A stretch of DNA of 7,186 bases from an uncultured Porphyromonas sp. Its GTDB lineage: Bacteria > Bacteroidota > Bacteroidia > Bacteroidales > Porphyromonadaceae. Positions 1-7,186 of this stretch are shown here, piece by piece. Every line of letters starts with the position of its first letter. Positions within the stretch are counted from its first letter, which is position 1. The stretch lies in the NCBI GenBank assembly GCA_900554935.1, contig USJF01000063.1, forward strand, positions 1-7,186. The letters are read 5' to 3'. A program made the position numbers and the translations under genes. The notes under the pieces were generated by a model. That model searched no databases. It had not been told where the DNA came from and worked only from the letters and a program-made list of their open reading frames with translations.

Positions 1-828
1 ATTGAGGTCGGAGGTCGAAAAACGACCACCATCCAATGGTACCAACGGACGTAGATCTGGTGGAATCACAGGGATCACTCTCATCACCATCCACTCTGGA
101 CGAGTATATCCATGGCTAGCACGGAAACTCTCTACTACCTGTAGGCGCTTCAACGCCTCCTTCTTACGCTGCTGAGAAGTCTCTTTGGAGGCTCTAGCAC
201 GGAGGTTGTATGATAGCTCATCAAGATTAACTCTTGATAGGAGCGCTTCTACAGCTACTGCACCAATTTCAGCAAAGAACTTCTGGGGATCATCGTCAGG
301 AAGATCTTTATTCTCCTGAGGAAGGCTGGCCATACGGTCTAGATATTCTTCTTCGGTCAGTAGATCGCCTACTTCTAAGTCTTCGTAAGGACCTGACTGA
401 ACCACCACATAGCTCTCGTAGTATATGATCTTCTCCAGCTTCTTTGCTGGGATTCCTAAAAGATAAGCGATCTTATTGGGTACAGAGCGGAAGAACCAGA
501 TGTGAACTACTGGTACCTCCAACTTGATATGACCCATTCGCTCACGGCGCACCTTTTTCTCCGTTACCTCTACTTGGCAACGGTCACAGACGACACCTTT
601 ATAGCGGACACGCTTGTACTTACCACAGTGACACTCGTAATCCTTGACTGGTCCGAAAATACGCTCGCAAAATAGACCATCGCGCTCTGGTTTGTAGGTG
701 CGGTAGTTAATGGTCTCGGGCTTGGTAACTTCACCGTGTGAATTCTCAAATATCTCCTCTGGTGAGGCGATACCGATACGGATTTGATTGAAGTTGGACT
801 TTATCTTTGTATCTCTTATGAAAGCCAT
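1..828 (-). CDS. rpoC: DNA-directed RNA polymerase beta-prime subunit, N-terminal 276 codons (cut by window edge)
   Basis: This is the largest catalytic subunit of RNA polymerase. Only the N-terminal part is here; the reading frame is open to the left edge, so the truncation comes from the window. Translation from the ATG at 828 begins [13 protein letters not shown] and carries the clamp zinc-binding motif with Cys66, Cys68, Cys81 and Cys84, then the VRRERMGHI block (about 93-101), the [19 protein letters not shown] block (109-127), a Bacteroidota-type acidic stretch (about 146-182), a conserved [20 protein letters not shown] segment (219-238), and [11 protein letters not shown] (260-270), which aligns with the lid of E. 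coli beta-prime. The NADFDGD catalytic loop lies beyond the window. The residue after the fourth zinc Cys is Gln85, where E. coli and Thermus have Gly. The start lies 29 bases after the rpoB stop with no clear Shine-Dalgarno sequence. Identity is certain. Confidence 0.98.
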   Translation of the reverse strand, partial: MAFIRDTKIKSNFNQIRIGIASPEEIFENSHGEVTKPETINYRTYKPERDGLFCERIFGPVKDYECHCGKYKRVRYKGVVCDRCQVEVTEKKVRRERMGHIKLEVPVVHIWFFRSVPNKIAYLLGIPAKKLEKIIYYESYVVVQSGPYEDLEVGDLLTEEEYLDRMASLPQENKDLPDDDPQKFFAEIGAVAVEALLSRVNLDELSYNLRARASKETSQQRKKEALKRLQVVESFRASHGYTRPEWMVMRVIPVIPPDLRPLVPLDGGRFSTSDLN

Positions 829-857
829 ATTTATATATCAAAAGGGCTGTGATGTAA

Positions 858-3800
858 TCATTGGAGTTCGAAGCTTAGGCCTAGACCCTTAAGCTCGTTG
901 AGAAGCACATTGAGTGACTCTGGAATACCTGGAGTAGGCATTGGTGAGCCTTTGACGATGGCTTCGTATGCCTTTGAACGACCTACGACATCGTCACTCT
1001 TGATCGTCAGCATCTCCTGTAGCACATGAGCGGCACCATAAGCCTCTAGTGCCCAAACCTCCATCTCTCCGAAGCGCTGGCCACCAAATTGAGCTTTACC
1101 GCCAAGTGGCTGCTGAGTGATGAGAGAATAAGGACCGATAGAACGTGCGTGCATCTTGTCATCGACCATGTGACCTAGCTTCAGGAAGTAGGTAACTCCG
1201 ACTGTAGCAGGTTGGTCGAACCGCTCGCCAGTCTCGCCATCATACAGGTAGGTACGTCCGTTGCGTGGAATTTTAGCTCTGTCGGTCCACATATTGAGGT
1301 CGTCAATCGTAGCACCATCAAAGATAGGAGTAGCAAATTTCACCCCAAGCTTTCTACCTGCATATCCGAGAACTGCCTCGAAGATCTGTCCAAGGTTCAT
1401 ACGTGAAGGTACACCAAGTGGATTGAGGCATAGATCTACAGGAGTACCATCCGCCAAGAATGGCATATCCTCTACGCGTACTACCTTTGAGACGATACCT
1501 TTATTACCGTGACGACCTGCCATCTTATCACCCACCTGTATCTTACGTTTCTTAGCAATAAGCACCTTGGCATTTTGCATAATACCATTAGGTAGTTCAT
1601 CACCAAGAGTGGCATCAAACTGCTTACGGCGGTAATCGCTCTCTATCTTCTTGACCTTCTTAATATAATTACCAAGAAGTTGACTGATAAGGTCATTAGT
1701 ATGCTCGTCGTCAGTCCAGCCAGAGAATACGATCTCCTCATAATTGAGCTGCTCGAGGATGGTATTATTGTATTTAACGCCTTCGGCAACCACGGTAGCA
1801 CCCATATAATCAACGATACCCTTAGAGAGCTTGCGAGAAGTAAGCTTAGAGAGCTTGGCAAGCATATTCTTACGTAGCTCCTCCATCTCTTGTGCTTCGC
1901 TCTCTTCTAATTGTTGCTTCAGCTCACGAGTAGCCTTACGACTATTCTGACCTTTAGGCACCTTGGAGAAGAGGTAAGTCTTATATACCACACCACTTAG
2001 TGATGGATTGGCCTTTAGGGAAGCATCCTTTACATCGCCAGCCTTCTCCCCAAAGATAGCATGCAGTAGTTTCTCCTCAGGAGTTGGATCACTCTCACCC
2101 TTTGGCGTAATTTTACCCACGAGGATATCACCAGGGTGTACACGAGCACCCACACGAATAATTCCACGCTCGTCAAGGTCCTTAGTAGCGTCTTCGCTCA
2201 CGTTAGGAATGTCGCTGGTAAGCTCCTCCATACCACGTTTAGTCTCACGCACCTCAAGGTTATACTCATCTACGTGGACAGATGTGAAGAAGTCCTCTCG
2301 TACCATCCTCTCGCTAAGTACAATAGCATCCTCATAGTTATATCCCTTCCAAGGCATATAAGCAACTGTTACGTTGCGACCAAGTGCTAACTCACCATTC
2401 TGAGTTGAGTAGCCCTCCGTGAGGATCTGACCTTTCTTTACCCTATTTCCCTTAAGTACGATAGGGCGGAGGTCAATAGTTGTGCTCTGGTTCGTCTTAC
2501 GGAACTTAGGCAGCTCGTAAGACACCAAGCTGTCATCAAAGCTGACAAACTCTTCATCCTCGGTACGATCGTAACGCACCTTGATCTGATTGGCATCAAC
2601 ATACTCAATCACGCCTTCGCCCTCCGACATAATTTGGCAACGAGAGTCTTTAATAACCACACCCTCCAAGCCAGTTCCTACGATAGGCGCATCAGTTTGA
2701 ATCAAAGGCACCGCCTGACGCATCATGTTAGATCCCATCAATGCACGGTTAGCATCATCGTGCTCCAAGAATGGAATCAAGGAAGCAGCGATAGAAGCTA
2801 TCTGCATAGGCGAAACATCCATCAAGTCTACCTCACTAGGTGGTACCACTGGGAAATCAGATCCATAACGTGCCTTCACCGTATCTCGGATAAATTCGCC
2901 CTTTTCGTTAAGTGGTGCATTACCCTGGCCTACAGTCTTATCTTCCTCTGCTTCGGCAGTGTAGTAATCCACACCCTTGGCCGAGAAGTCCACCTTACCG
3001 TTCACCACCTTCCTATATGGAGTGGCAATAAATCCAAGGTCATTGATCTTGGCATAGACACAAAGCGAGTTGATCAGTCCGATATTAGGACCCTCAGGCG
3101 TCTCAATAGGACAAAGACGGCCATAGTGAGTGTAGTGCACGTCACGCACCTCAAAACCAGCTCTATCACGACTAATTCCACCAGGACCAAGGGCCGAGAG
3201 CCTACGCTTGTGCGTCAGCTCAGCCAGCGGATTCGTCTGGTCCATAAACTGCGATAGAGGGTTCGTCCCGAAGAACGAATTGACCACACTTGAAATCGTC
3301 TTTGCATTGATCAAGTCTACTGGTGTAAAGACCTCATTATCGCGAACATTCATACGCTCCCTCACCGTACGCGCCATACGAGAAAGACCGATACTAAATT
3401 GTTGAGAAAGTTGCTCTCCTACAGTGCGCACACGACGGTTACTTAGGTGGTCGATATCATCTACAGACTCCTTACCATTACGTAACACCACTAGGTACTT
3501 AATGATCGCAGCGATATCCTCATTGGTGAGCACCTTTACATTCTCATCAATATCCAGATTAAGCTTCTTATTGATACGATAGCGACCCACATCGCCAAGA
3601 TCATACCTCTTATCCGAGAAGAAAAGGTTATTGATCACCTCCATAGCCGAAGCCTCGTCCACTGGATCTTGGCTTCTCAGCTGCTTATAGATATGATAGA
3701 CAGCCTCTTTCTGAGAGTTAGAAGGGTCCTTCTGTAGCGTATTGGTGATCACACTGTAGTCTAGTCCAGACTCCCCGTCGGTCAAGAGCAGAATAGTCTT

Positions 3801-4670
3801 AGCTCCCGACTCTAATATCTGTGGGATATTCTCCTCCGTGATCTCCTCGTCACGGTCCAAAATAATCTCATAACGGTCCAGCGAAACCACCTCACCCGTC
3901 TCCTCATCCACCAAGTCCTCGACCCAGCTATTAAGAATACGAGCAGCGATCTTGCGACCAACATACTTCTTTAGCCCCGCCTTAGACACCTTCACCTCCT
4001 CAGCGATACCAAAGAGATTAAGGATATCCTTATCAGTCTCATAACCAATAGCACGTAATAGCGTGGTTACTGGAAGTTTTTTCTTTCTGTCGATATAAGC
4101 ATACATCACGTTGCTAATATCGGTTGCGAACTCAATCCACGACCCCTTGAATGGTATCACCCTAGCAGAGTAGAGCTTTGTGCCATTATTGTGAACACTT
4201 TCGCTAAAAAAGACACCTGGTGAGCGGTGCATTTGAGAAACCACTACACGCTCAGCACCATTGATCACAAAGGTACCTTGAGGTGTCATATATGGGATTT
4301 GACCCAAGTACACATCCATCACAGAGGTATCGAAGTCCTCATGCTCAGGATCAGTACAATAAAGTTTCATTTTGGCTTTTAGAGGCACATTGTAGGTCAG
4401 CCCTCTGGTAAAGCACTCCTCAATAGTATATCTTGGGGGGTCTATGAAATAGTCCAAGAACTCCAACACAAAATTATTGCGTGTGTCGTGGATCGGGAAG
4501 TTCTCCATAAATACCTTATAGAGTCCTTCATTCTTTCGCTTGTCTGACGGCGTATCCAGCTGCATAAAGTCACGAAACGACTGCAACTGAATATCCAAGA
4601 AGTCTGGGAAGTCCAGAGGGTTTTGAATCGAAGCGAAATTTATTCTCTCTGTATTATTTCTTGGGGACAT
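858..4670 (-). CDS. rpoB: DNA-directed RNA polymerase beta subunit
   Basis: This is a complete beta subunit of 1270 residues, which with beta-prime forms the polymerase active site. In order: N-terminal protrusion and lobe ([16 protein letters not shown] at 17-32; [21 protein letters not shown] at 132-152); the rifampicin pocket (471-494); RPIE-loop-like [14 protein letters not shown] (518-531); [13 protein letters not shown] (776-788) with the active-site Glu780-Asp781 pair; the flap region; [19 protein letters not shown] (1040-1058) with Lys1049 and Lys1057, equivalents of E. coli Lys1065 and Lys1073; and the C-terminal clamp-anchoring block from [11 protein letters not shown] through [21 protein letters not shown]. 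Residues 905-1025 hold a charged, largely helical stretch that looks lineage-variable. At main resistance positions the residues are wild type: Gln474, Asp477, His487 and Ser492 correspond to E. coli 513, 516, 526 and 531. The stop is TGA. A weak AAGG lies 8 bases before the ATG. Confidence 0.99.
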   Translation of the reverse strand: MSPRNNTERINFASIQNPLDFPDFLDIQLQSFRDFMQLDTPSDKRKNEGLYKVFMENFPIHDTRNNFVLEFLDYFIDPPRYTIEECFTRGLTYNVPLKAKMKLYCTDPEHEDFDTSVMDVYLGQIPYMTPQGTFVINGAERVVVSQMHRSPGVFFSESVHNNGTKLYSARVIPFKGSWIEFATDISNVMYAYIDRKKKLPVTTLLRAIGYETDKDILNLFGIAEEVKVSKAGLKKYVGRKIAARILNSWVEDLVDEETGEVVSLDRYEIILDRDEEITEENIPQILESGAKTILLLTDGESGLDYSVITNTLQKDPSNSQKEAVYHIYKQLRSQDPVDEASAMEVINNLFFSDKRYDLGDVGRYRINKKLNLDIDENVKVLTNEDIAAIIKYLVVLRNGKESVDDIDHLSNRRVRTVGEQLSQQFSIGLSRMARTVRERMNVRDNEVFTPVDLINAKTISSVVNSFFGTNPLSQFMDQTNPLAELTHKRRLSALGPGGISRDRAGFEVRDVHYTHYGRLCPIETPEGPNIGLINSLCVYAKINDLGFIATPYRKVVNGKVDFSAKGVDYYTAEAEEDKTVGQGNAPLNEKGEFIRDTVKARYGSDFPVVPPSEVDLMDVSPMQIASIAASLIPFLEHDDANRALMGSNMMRQAVPLIQTDAPIVGTGLEGVVIKDSRCQIMSEGEGVIEYVDANQIKVRYDRTEDEEFVSFDDSLVSYELPKFRKTNQSTTIDLRPIVLKGNRVKKGQILTEGYSTQNGELALGRNVTVAYMPWKGYNYEDAIVLSERMVREDFFTSVHVDEYNLEVRETKRGMEELTSDIPNVSEDATKDLDERGIIRVGARVHPGDILVGKITPKGESDPTPEEKLLHAIFGEKAGDVKDASLKANPSLSGVVYKTYLFSKVPKGQNSRKATRELKQQLEESEAQEMEELRKNMLAKLSKLTSRKLSKGIVDYMGATVVAEGVKYNNTILEQLNYEEIVFSGWTDDEHTNDLISQLLGNYIKKVKKIESDYRRKQFDATLGDELPNGIMQNAKVLIAKKRKIQVGDKMAGRHGNKGIVSKVVRVEDMPFLADGTPVDLCLNPLGVPSRMNLGQIFEAVLGYAGRKLGVKFATPIFDGATIDDLNMWTDRAKIPRNGRTYLYDGETGERFDQPATVGVTYFLKLGHMVDDKMHARSIGPYSLITQQPLGGKAQFGGQRFGEMEVWALEAYGAAHVLQEMLTIKSDDVVGRSKAYEAIVKGSPMPTPGIPESLNVLLNELKGLGLSFELQ

Positions 4671-4707
4671 AAAAAAACCTTAAAAGCCTAAAACGAACAA
4701 AGACACG

Positions 4708-4752
4708 AAAAGGTTAAGAACCCACTACACTCTTTTTCGTGGGTTCTTAACC
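4708..4752 (-). terminator. Terminator-like 14-bp hairpin between rplL and rpoB (candidate attenuator)
   Basis: On the transcribed strand, 4752-4739 (GGTTAAGAACCCAC) pairs perfectly with 4725-4712 over 14 bp, around a 13-base loop. It is followed at once by UUUUCGUGUCUUUGUU, a U-rich but interrupted tail. The shape resembles an intrinsic terminator, but rpoB must be expressed, so partial termination (attenuation) or an mRNA processing site is more likely. E. coli has an attenuator and an RNase III site in the same interval. The stem is only moderately GC-rich and the tail imperfect, consistent with leaky termination. The hairpin itself is directly visible; its function is inference. Confidence 0.7.
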
Positions 4753-4756
4753 ATCA

Positions 4757-4773
4757 CCTGTAATATCTACAGG
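4757..4773 (-). other. Small 6-bp hairpin just after rplL
   Basis: CCTGTA (4773-4768 on the transcribed strand) pairs perfectly with TACAGG (4762-4757) around a 5-base GATAT loop. It starts 15 bases after the rplL stop and ends 4 bases before the large 14-bp hairpin, so the two stand in tandem. It has no U-tract of its own. It may protect the 3' end of rplL mRNA or stack with the larger hairpin; a chance 6-bp repeat cannot be excluded. Confidence 0.45.
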
Positions 4774-4788
4774 GGAGACAAAGCGAGA

Positions 4789-5163
4789 TTACTGGATCTC
4801 TACCTCGGCACCAGCCTCCTCAAGAGCAGCCTTGAGATGGTCAGCCTCAGCCTTGTCTACACCCTCCTTAAGCTTAGATGGAGCGCCGTCAACTAGATCC
4901 TTAGCATCCTTTAGACCTACGCCCATAGCTTCCTTAACAGCCTTAACCACCTGAAGCTTAGCAGCACCAGCAGACTTAAGGATTACGTCGAAAGCAGTCT
5001 TCTCCTCTGCAGCAGCCTCAGCAGCAGCAGGACCAGCAGCAACAGCCACAGCAGCAGCTGCAGGCTCGATGCCATACTCATCCTTAAGGATATTCTTTAG
5101 CTCAGTTACCTCGATAACGGTTAGGTTCACTAGTTGTTCAGCAATAGCTTTGATATCTGCCAT
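4789..5163 (-). CDS. rplL: 50S ribosomal protein L7/L12
   Basis: L7/L12 is the flexible multi-copy stalk protein that recruits and activates translational GTPases (EF-Tu, EF-G, IF2, RF3). At 124 residues it has the normal length. The N-terminal dimerisation and L10-binding helices span about 1-33 ([26 protein letters not shown]), followed by an Ala/Gly/Pro-rich hinge (about 34-53), then the globular C-terminal domain (54-124) with [28 protein letters not shown] and the terminal [10 protein letters not shown]. The factor-binding helix keeps Lys74; Lys77 replaces the Arg73 of E. coli, a conservative change. It follows rplJ after 101 bases and precedes rpoB by 118 bases. The start region is AT-rich without a Shine-Dalgarno sequence, usual for Bacteroidota, although this protein must be made in several copies per L10. 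Identity is certain. Confidence 0.99.
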   Translation of the reverse strand: MADIKAIAEQLVNLTVIEVTELKNILKDEYGIEPAAAAVAVAAGPAAAEAAAEEKTAFDVILKSAGAAKLQVVKAVKEAMGVGLKDAKDLVDGAPSKLKEGVDKAEADHLKAALEEAGAEVEIQ

Positions 5164-5204
5164 ATTCTTATATACTTATTATGGTATTATACAATCTTGT
5201 TATT

Positions 5205-5268
5205 TATCAATCCGTAGCTACCTAGAGTGCTACGCCACTTCTATAGTGTCCGATAGCCTCTCTATCAA
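5205..5268 (-). other. Cluster of three short hairpins at the rplJ end / rplJ-rplL spacer
   Basis: Three short inverted repeats follow one another on the transcribed strand. The first, GATAG-AGAGG-CTATC (5266-5252), overlaps the rplJ stop codon and may extend by two G-U pairs. The second is CACT-ATAGA-AGTG (around 5248-5236). The third is CGTAGC-10 bases-GCTACG (5234-5213), a perfect 6-bp stem. None is followed by a U-tract, so they are not terminators. The rest of the spacer to the rplL ATG is very AT-rich and unstructured, which would leave the rplL start accessible. Their function, possibly RNA processing or setting the L10 to L7/L12 ratio, is inference. Confidence 0.4.
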
Positions 5269-5810
5269 CCACGCTCCTCGAGCGTCTGAAGTAGACCATG
5301 GATAGTACCACCAGCAGAGTCGAGTGCCGAGAGGACACCTTGGATAGAGCCCTCGAGTAGAGATACAACATCTCCGATAAGCTCCTCCTTGCTCTTCACA
5401 TTGACTAGCTCCTCGAGCTTGTCAGCGCCAAGATATAGACTCTCCTGTACGTAAGCTGCCTTTAGCTCTGGCTTTGCTGCTTTCTCTGCGTCAGCAGGCT
5501 TATTGTCCTTCACAAACTCCTTGATGAGGCGTGCAGGCACATTAGCCGTTTCAGCAAACATTACAGCGGTATTACCCTTCAGGAATGGGAATAGAGGTGC
5601 GAAAACCTCTTCATCCTTCTGAGAGAGTGCGATACGAAGCAGAGTATTCTTCACCATCATCAGCTTCACATTCTTCTCGAAGCAAAGACGACGAAGGCTA
5701 CTTGTCTTATCAGCTGTAAGTGCCTCAATATCTACTAGGTAGAAGTTAGGATACTTCTCCACTAGCTCTACCAAGTCACTTACCACCGAAGTTTTCTTTT
5801 CCTTTTTCAT
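5265..5810 (-). CDS. rplJ: 50S ribosomal protein L10
   Basis: L10 anchors the L7/L12 dimers to the 50S subunit at the base of the stalk, next to L11. The protein has 181 residues, slightly longer than I recall for most bacterial L10 proteins (roughly 165-178). The N-terminal rRNA-binding domain shows KKEKKTSVVSDLVELVEKYPNFYLVDIEALTADKTSSLRR (2-41), NVKLMMVKNTLLRIAL (47-62), and the conserved FLKGNTAVMF (76-85). The C-terminal helix that carries L7/L12 dimers is about 138-181, ending GGTIHGLLQTLEERG. The ATG lies 27 bases after the rplA stop, with a purine-rich AGAGAAAAGAGA upstream. The gene ends with tandem in-frame stops, TGA then TAG. In many bacteria L10-(L7/L12) represses its own mRNA through a leader before rplJ; no room exists for one in this short spacer. 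Confidence 0.98.
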   Translation of the reverse strand: MKKEKKTSVVSDLVELVEKYPNFYLVDIEALTADKTSSLRRLCFEKNVKLMMVKNTLLRIALSQKDEEVFAPLFPFLKGNTAVMFAETANVPARLIKEFVKDNKPADAEKAAKPELKAAYVQESLYLGADKLEELVNVKSKEELIGDVVSLLEGSIQGVLSALDSAGGTIHGLLQTLEERG

Positions 5811-5837
5811 ATACTATGGATCTCTTTTCTCTAGTTG

Positions 5838-6539
5838 TTACTCTTTCGACTCCATGGAGCGAGGATCCACCTTGATACCAGGGCTCATAGTACTTGAGAG
5901 GTAAATACTCTTAATGTACGTACCCTTTGCAGCGCTAGGCTTAAGCTTATTTATCGTATTGATAAACTCGCGTACATTGTCGGCAATCTTATCAGCAGAG
6001 AAAGAGACCTTACCGATAGAGGTATGTACGATACCAGCCTTATCCACCTTAAAGTCGATCTTACCTTGCTTTACTTCATGGACAGCATGACCGATATCAT
6101 TAGTCACTGTACCACTCTTAGGGTTAGGCATCAAGCCACGTGGACCTAGGACACGTCCTAGTGCACCAATCTTACCCATTACAGATGGCATAGTGATGAT
6201 CACATCAACATCTGTCCATCCGCCTTTGATTTTGTCAATATACTCGTCAAGACCTACATAGTCTGCACCAGCTTCGGTAGCTTCAGCCTCTTTATCTGCG
6301 GTACAAAGCACCAGCACCCTTGTCTCCTTACCAGTACCGTGGGGTAGTGATACCACACCACGTACCATCTGGTTGGCCTTACGTGGGTCGACACCTAGGC
6401 GTACGTCTACATCTACAGATGCATCAAACTTAGTAGTAGTAATCTCTTTTACAAGAGCAGATGCTTCCGCAAGTGTATACTCTTTTCCAGGTTCGATCTT
6501 GCTCAGGGCCAACTTCTGATTCTTCGTTAGTTTACTCAT
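5838..6539 (-). CDS. rplA: 50S ribosomal protein L1
   Basis: L1 forms the mobile stalk on the E-site side of the 50S subunit and helps release deacylated tRNA; in many bacteria it also represses translation of its own rplK-rplA mRNA. The 233-residue protein is full length. The first part of domain I covers about 1-67 ([23 protein letters not shown]; later [27 protein letters not shown] at 35-61). Domain II is about 68-160 and includes the family signature [20 protein letters not shown] (124-143). The chain returns to domain I with [20 protein letters not shown] (206-225). The start is the ATG at 6539, 20 bases after the rplK stop; an AAGGA lies 13 bases before it, rather far for a strong Shine-Dalgarno. 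A nearer upstream ATG is in another frame. Identity is certain. Confidence 0.99.
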   Translation of the reverse strand: MSKLTKNQKLALSKIEPGKEYTLAEASALVKEITTTKFDASVDVDVRLGVDPRKANQMVRGVVSLPHGTGKETRVLVLCTADKEAEATEAGADYVGLDEYIDKIKGGWTDVDVIITMPSVMGKIGALGRVLGPRGLMPNPKSGTVTNDIGHAVHEVKQGKIDFKVDKAGIVHTSIGKVSFSADKIADNVREFINTINKLKPSAAKGTYIKSIYLSSTMSPGIKVDPRSMESKE

Positions 6540-6559
6540 AATTCATCAATGGTCCTTGA

Positions 6560-7006
6560 TTATTCAACATCCTCTGGAAAAGTGCCCTTAATAGCTATAC
6601 CCATACTTCTAGCCGTTCCAGCCACCAAACGCATAGCACTTGCTACGGTAAAGCAGTTAAGGTCAGGCATTTTATCTTGAGCAATAGCCTTCACGTCGTC
6701 CCAAGTAATAGTAGCCACCTTCGTACGGTTAGGCTCAGCACTACCACTCTTCTTCTTAGACTTCTCGAGTAGCTGAACTGCTACAGGAGGGGTCTTCACG
6801 ATAAAGTCAAACGACTTATCCGAATAGTAGGTGATGATCACCGGAAGGACCTTACCAGCACTGTCTTGGGTCCTGGCGTTGAATTGCTTACAGAAGTCCA
6901 TAATATTGATCCCCTTGGAACCAAGAGCAGGACCAACAGGAGGAGAAGGATTAGCAGCTCCACCCTTAATTTGCAGCTTAAGCTGACCAGCAATTTCTTT
7001 TGCCAT
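6560..7006 (-). CDS. rplK: 50S ribosomal protein L11
   Basis: L11 binds the GTPase-associated centre of 23S rRNA with L10 and takes part in factor-dependent GTP hydrolysis and, in bacteria with RelA, in sensing uncharged tRNA. The 148-residue protein shows the N-terminal domain ([20 protein letters not shown]) followed by [20 protein letters not shown] (21-40). Pro22 and Pro26, where thiostrepton-type resistance changes arise in other bacteria, are both present. The C-terminal rRNA-binding domain (about 75-148) has [10 protein letters not shown] (84-93) and the family signature ending in GTARSMGI (130-137). A short tail, KGTFPEDVE, extends past the E. coli end and is similar in length to other Bacteroidales L11 as I recall them. 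No strong Shine-Dalgarno precedes the ATG. The gene follows a 140-base spacer after nusG. Confidence 0.99.
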   Translation of the reverse strand: MAKEIAGQLKLQIKGGAANPSPPVGPALGSKGINIMDFCKQFNARTQDSAGKVLPVIITYYSDKSFDFIVKTPPVAVQLLEKSKKKSGSAEPNRTKVATITWDDVKAIAQDKMPDLNCFTVASAMRLVAGTARSMGIAIKGTFPEDVE

Positions 7007-7146
7007 GATTAAACACTTTTTCTCATTAAAAACTCACTCGTAGAAAAGTACATCCGAGCTCCCAGACTATCGCTTTTCGCCATCAGCGACACCTCACACA
7101 CTCATAGATTCGTAACAGCCGAGTAGTGCAAGGCCTCTTCTCTAGG
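7007..7146 (-). promoter_or_regulatory. nusG-rplK spacer (candidate leader of the ribosomal-protein operon)
   Basis: This is the longest spacer in the window. In well-studied bacteria the L1 autoregulatory site lies near the start of rplK, so this is the expected place for one, but I could not identify a convincing L1-binding fold. A possible weak element is CTC-GGAT-GTA-cttttc-TAC-GAG (about 7053-7034), a short stem with a one-sided internal loop. I looked for the Bacteroidota sigma-factor pattern (TAnnTTTG at -7 with TTG near -33): the nearest match is TACTTTTC without a partner, so no promoter is called. A short ORF with a Shine-Dalgarno-like sequence is listed separately. The regulatory role is inference from position. 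Confidence 0.35.
7009..7083 (-). CDS. Possible 24-codon leader ORF before rplK
   Basis: An ATG at 7083 opens a frame encoding [20 protein letters not shown] and four more residues, ending in TAA only 2 bases before the rplK ATG. A GAGGTG sequence stands 6 bases before its start, a better Shine-Dalgarno match than those of the large genes here. The peptide matches no family I know and has no run of a single amino acid that would suggest classical attenuation. A 24-codon open frame is common by chance; the ribosome-binding-like sequence and the tight junction with rplK are the only support. Confidence 0.2.
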   Translation of the reverse strand: MAKSDSLGARMYFSTSEFLMRKSV

Positions 7147-7186
7147 TTATGACAAACTCTCCTTTTCCACTTGCACGAAATCCACC
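7147..7186 (-). CDS. nusG: Transcription termination/antitermination factor NusG, C-terminal fragment (cut by window edge)
   Basis: Only the last 12 codons and the TAA stop are inside the window, reading VDFVQVEKESLS. NusG proteins end in a KOW domain whose last strand reads roughly (V/L)(E/D)(L/F)xxxQVEK, and the QVEK here matches it. The position directly upstream of rplK agrees with the widely conserved secE-nusG-rplK order. NusG binds the beta-prime clamp, affects elongation and pausing, and through its KOW domain can contact Rho or ribosomal protein S10. The last four residues (ESLS) extend slightly past the usual end. The fragment is too short to assess more; the call rests on the terminal motif plus gene order. 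Confidence 0.8.
   Translation of the reverse strand, partial: VDFVQVEKESLS

Noticed and set aside
234..428. A 64-codon plus-strand open frame antisense to rpoC
   Set aside because: It sits within the intact beta-prime reading frame and has no recognisable domain or start signal.
905..1025. The charged helical region of beta as a foreign insertion or fusion
   Set aside because: Beta subunits commonly carry lineage-specific insertions after the flap region, the total length of 1270 residues is normal for Bacteroidales as I recall, and the frame is continuous. The positions given here are residue numbers of beta (about bases 1596-1958 of the window).
1643..1861. A 72-codon minus-strand frame inside rpoB in another frame, with a hydrophobic-looking start
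   Set aside because: It is embedded out of frame in a conserved gene. The apparent hydrophobicity comes from reading charged helical codons of the beta subunit in a shifted frame.
2008..2390. Two overlapping plus-strand open frames (109 and 84 codons) within rpoB
   Set aside because: Both are antisense to conserved beta-subunit sequence and overlap each other in different frames; they are by-products of codon use.
2634..3257. A 207-codon open frame on the plus strand, antisense to rpoB
   Set aside because: It lies entirely within the highly conserved rpoB coding sequence, its translation looks like no protein family and is rich in His, Arg, Ser and Thr, as expected from the reverse of a biased codon pattern, and no start signal stands out.
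4671..4705. TGTCTTTG near the rpoB start as a Bacteroidota -7 promoter element
   Set aside because: It lacks the conserved A at the second position, no matching -33 element lies at the right distance, and it falls in the U-rich tail of the hairpin.
5164..5200. TATAAT-like sequence in the AT-rich stretch before rplL, as a possible internal promoter
   Set aside because: The region is so AT-rich that such a match is expected by chance; Bacteroidota promoters use a TAnnTTTG-type -7 element, and no suitably spaced -33 element is present.

Overview
The window is a stretch of the conserved ribosomal-protein / RNA-polymerase operon of a member of the Bacteroidota, most likely order Bacteroidales and close to Porphyromonas. 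I base this on recalled family sequences: the beta and beta-prime subunits look Bacteroidales-like along their length (beta is 1270 residues and starts with an ERINFAS-type N-terminus; beta-prime starts MAF..KIKSNF). AT-rich start regions with weak or absent Shine-Dalgarno sequences fit as well. The genus is an inference; the phylum is close to certain.

Every gene lies on the minus strand, so transcription runs from high to low coordinates: nusG (only the last 12 codons and stop, at the right edge), a 140-base spacer, rplK (L11), rplA (L1), rplJ (L10), rplL (L7/L12), rpoB (beta) and rpoC (beta-prime, first 276 codons, cut by the left edge). No gene-free stretch exceeds 140 bases. There is no tRNA, mobile element, CRISPR array or sign of horizontal transfer.

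The spacers hold what is least routine. The 140-base nusG-rplK spacer contains a possible 24-codon leader ORF ending 2 bases before the rplK start. The rplA-rplJ spacer is only 27 bases, too short for a classical L10-binding leader there. The 101-base rplJ-rplL spacer can form three short hairpins, the first overlapping the rplJ stop. The 118-base rplL-rpoB spacer holds a 6-bp hairpin followed by a perfect 14-bp hairpin with a U-rich tail, placed where E. coli has its rplL-rpoB attenuator; an alternative 7-bp pairing competes with the large stem.

The genes build two machines. L11 and L10-(L7/L12) form the GTPase-associated stalk and L1 the opposite stalk of the 50S subunit; beta and beta-prime form the catalytic core of RNA polymerase; NusG links the two by binding polymerase and, in some bacteria, the ribosome. 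Co-transcription ties ribosome and polymerase supply together, and the rplL-rpoB hairpin could reduce polymerase output relative to L7/L12. I found no new system; the window is an ordinary housekeeping operon with a few regulatory candidates.
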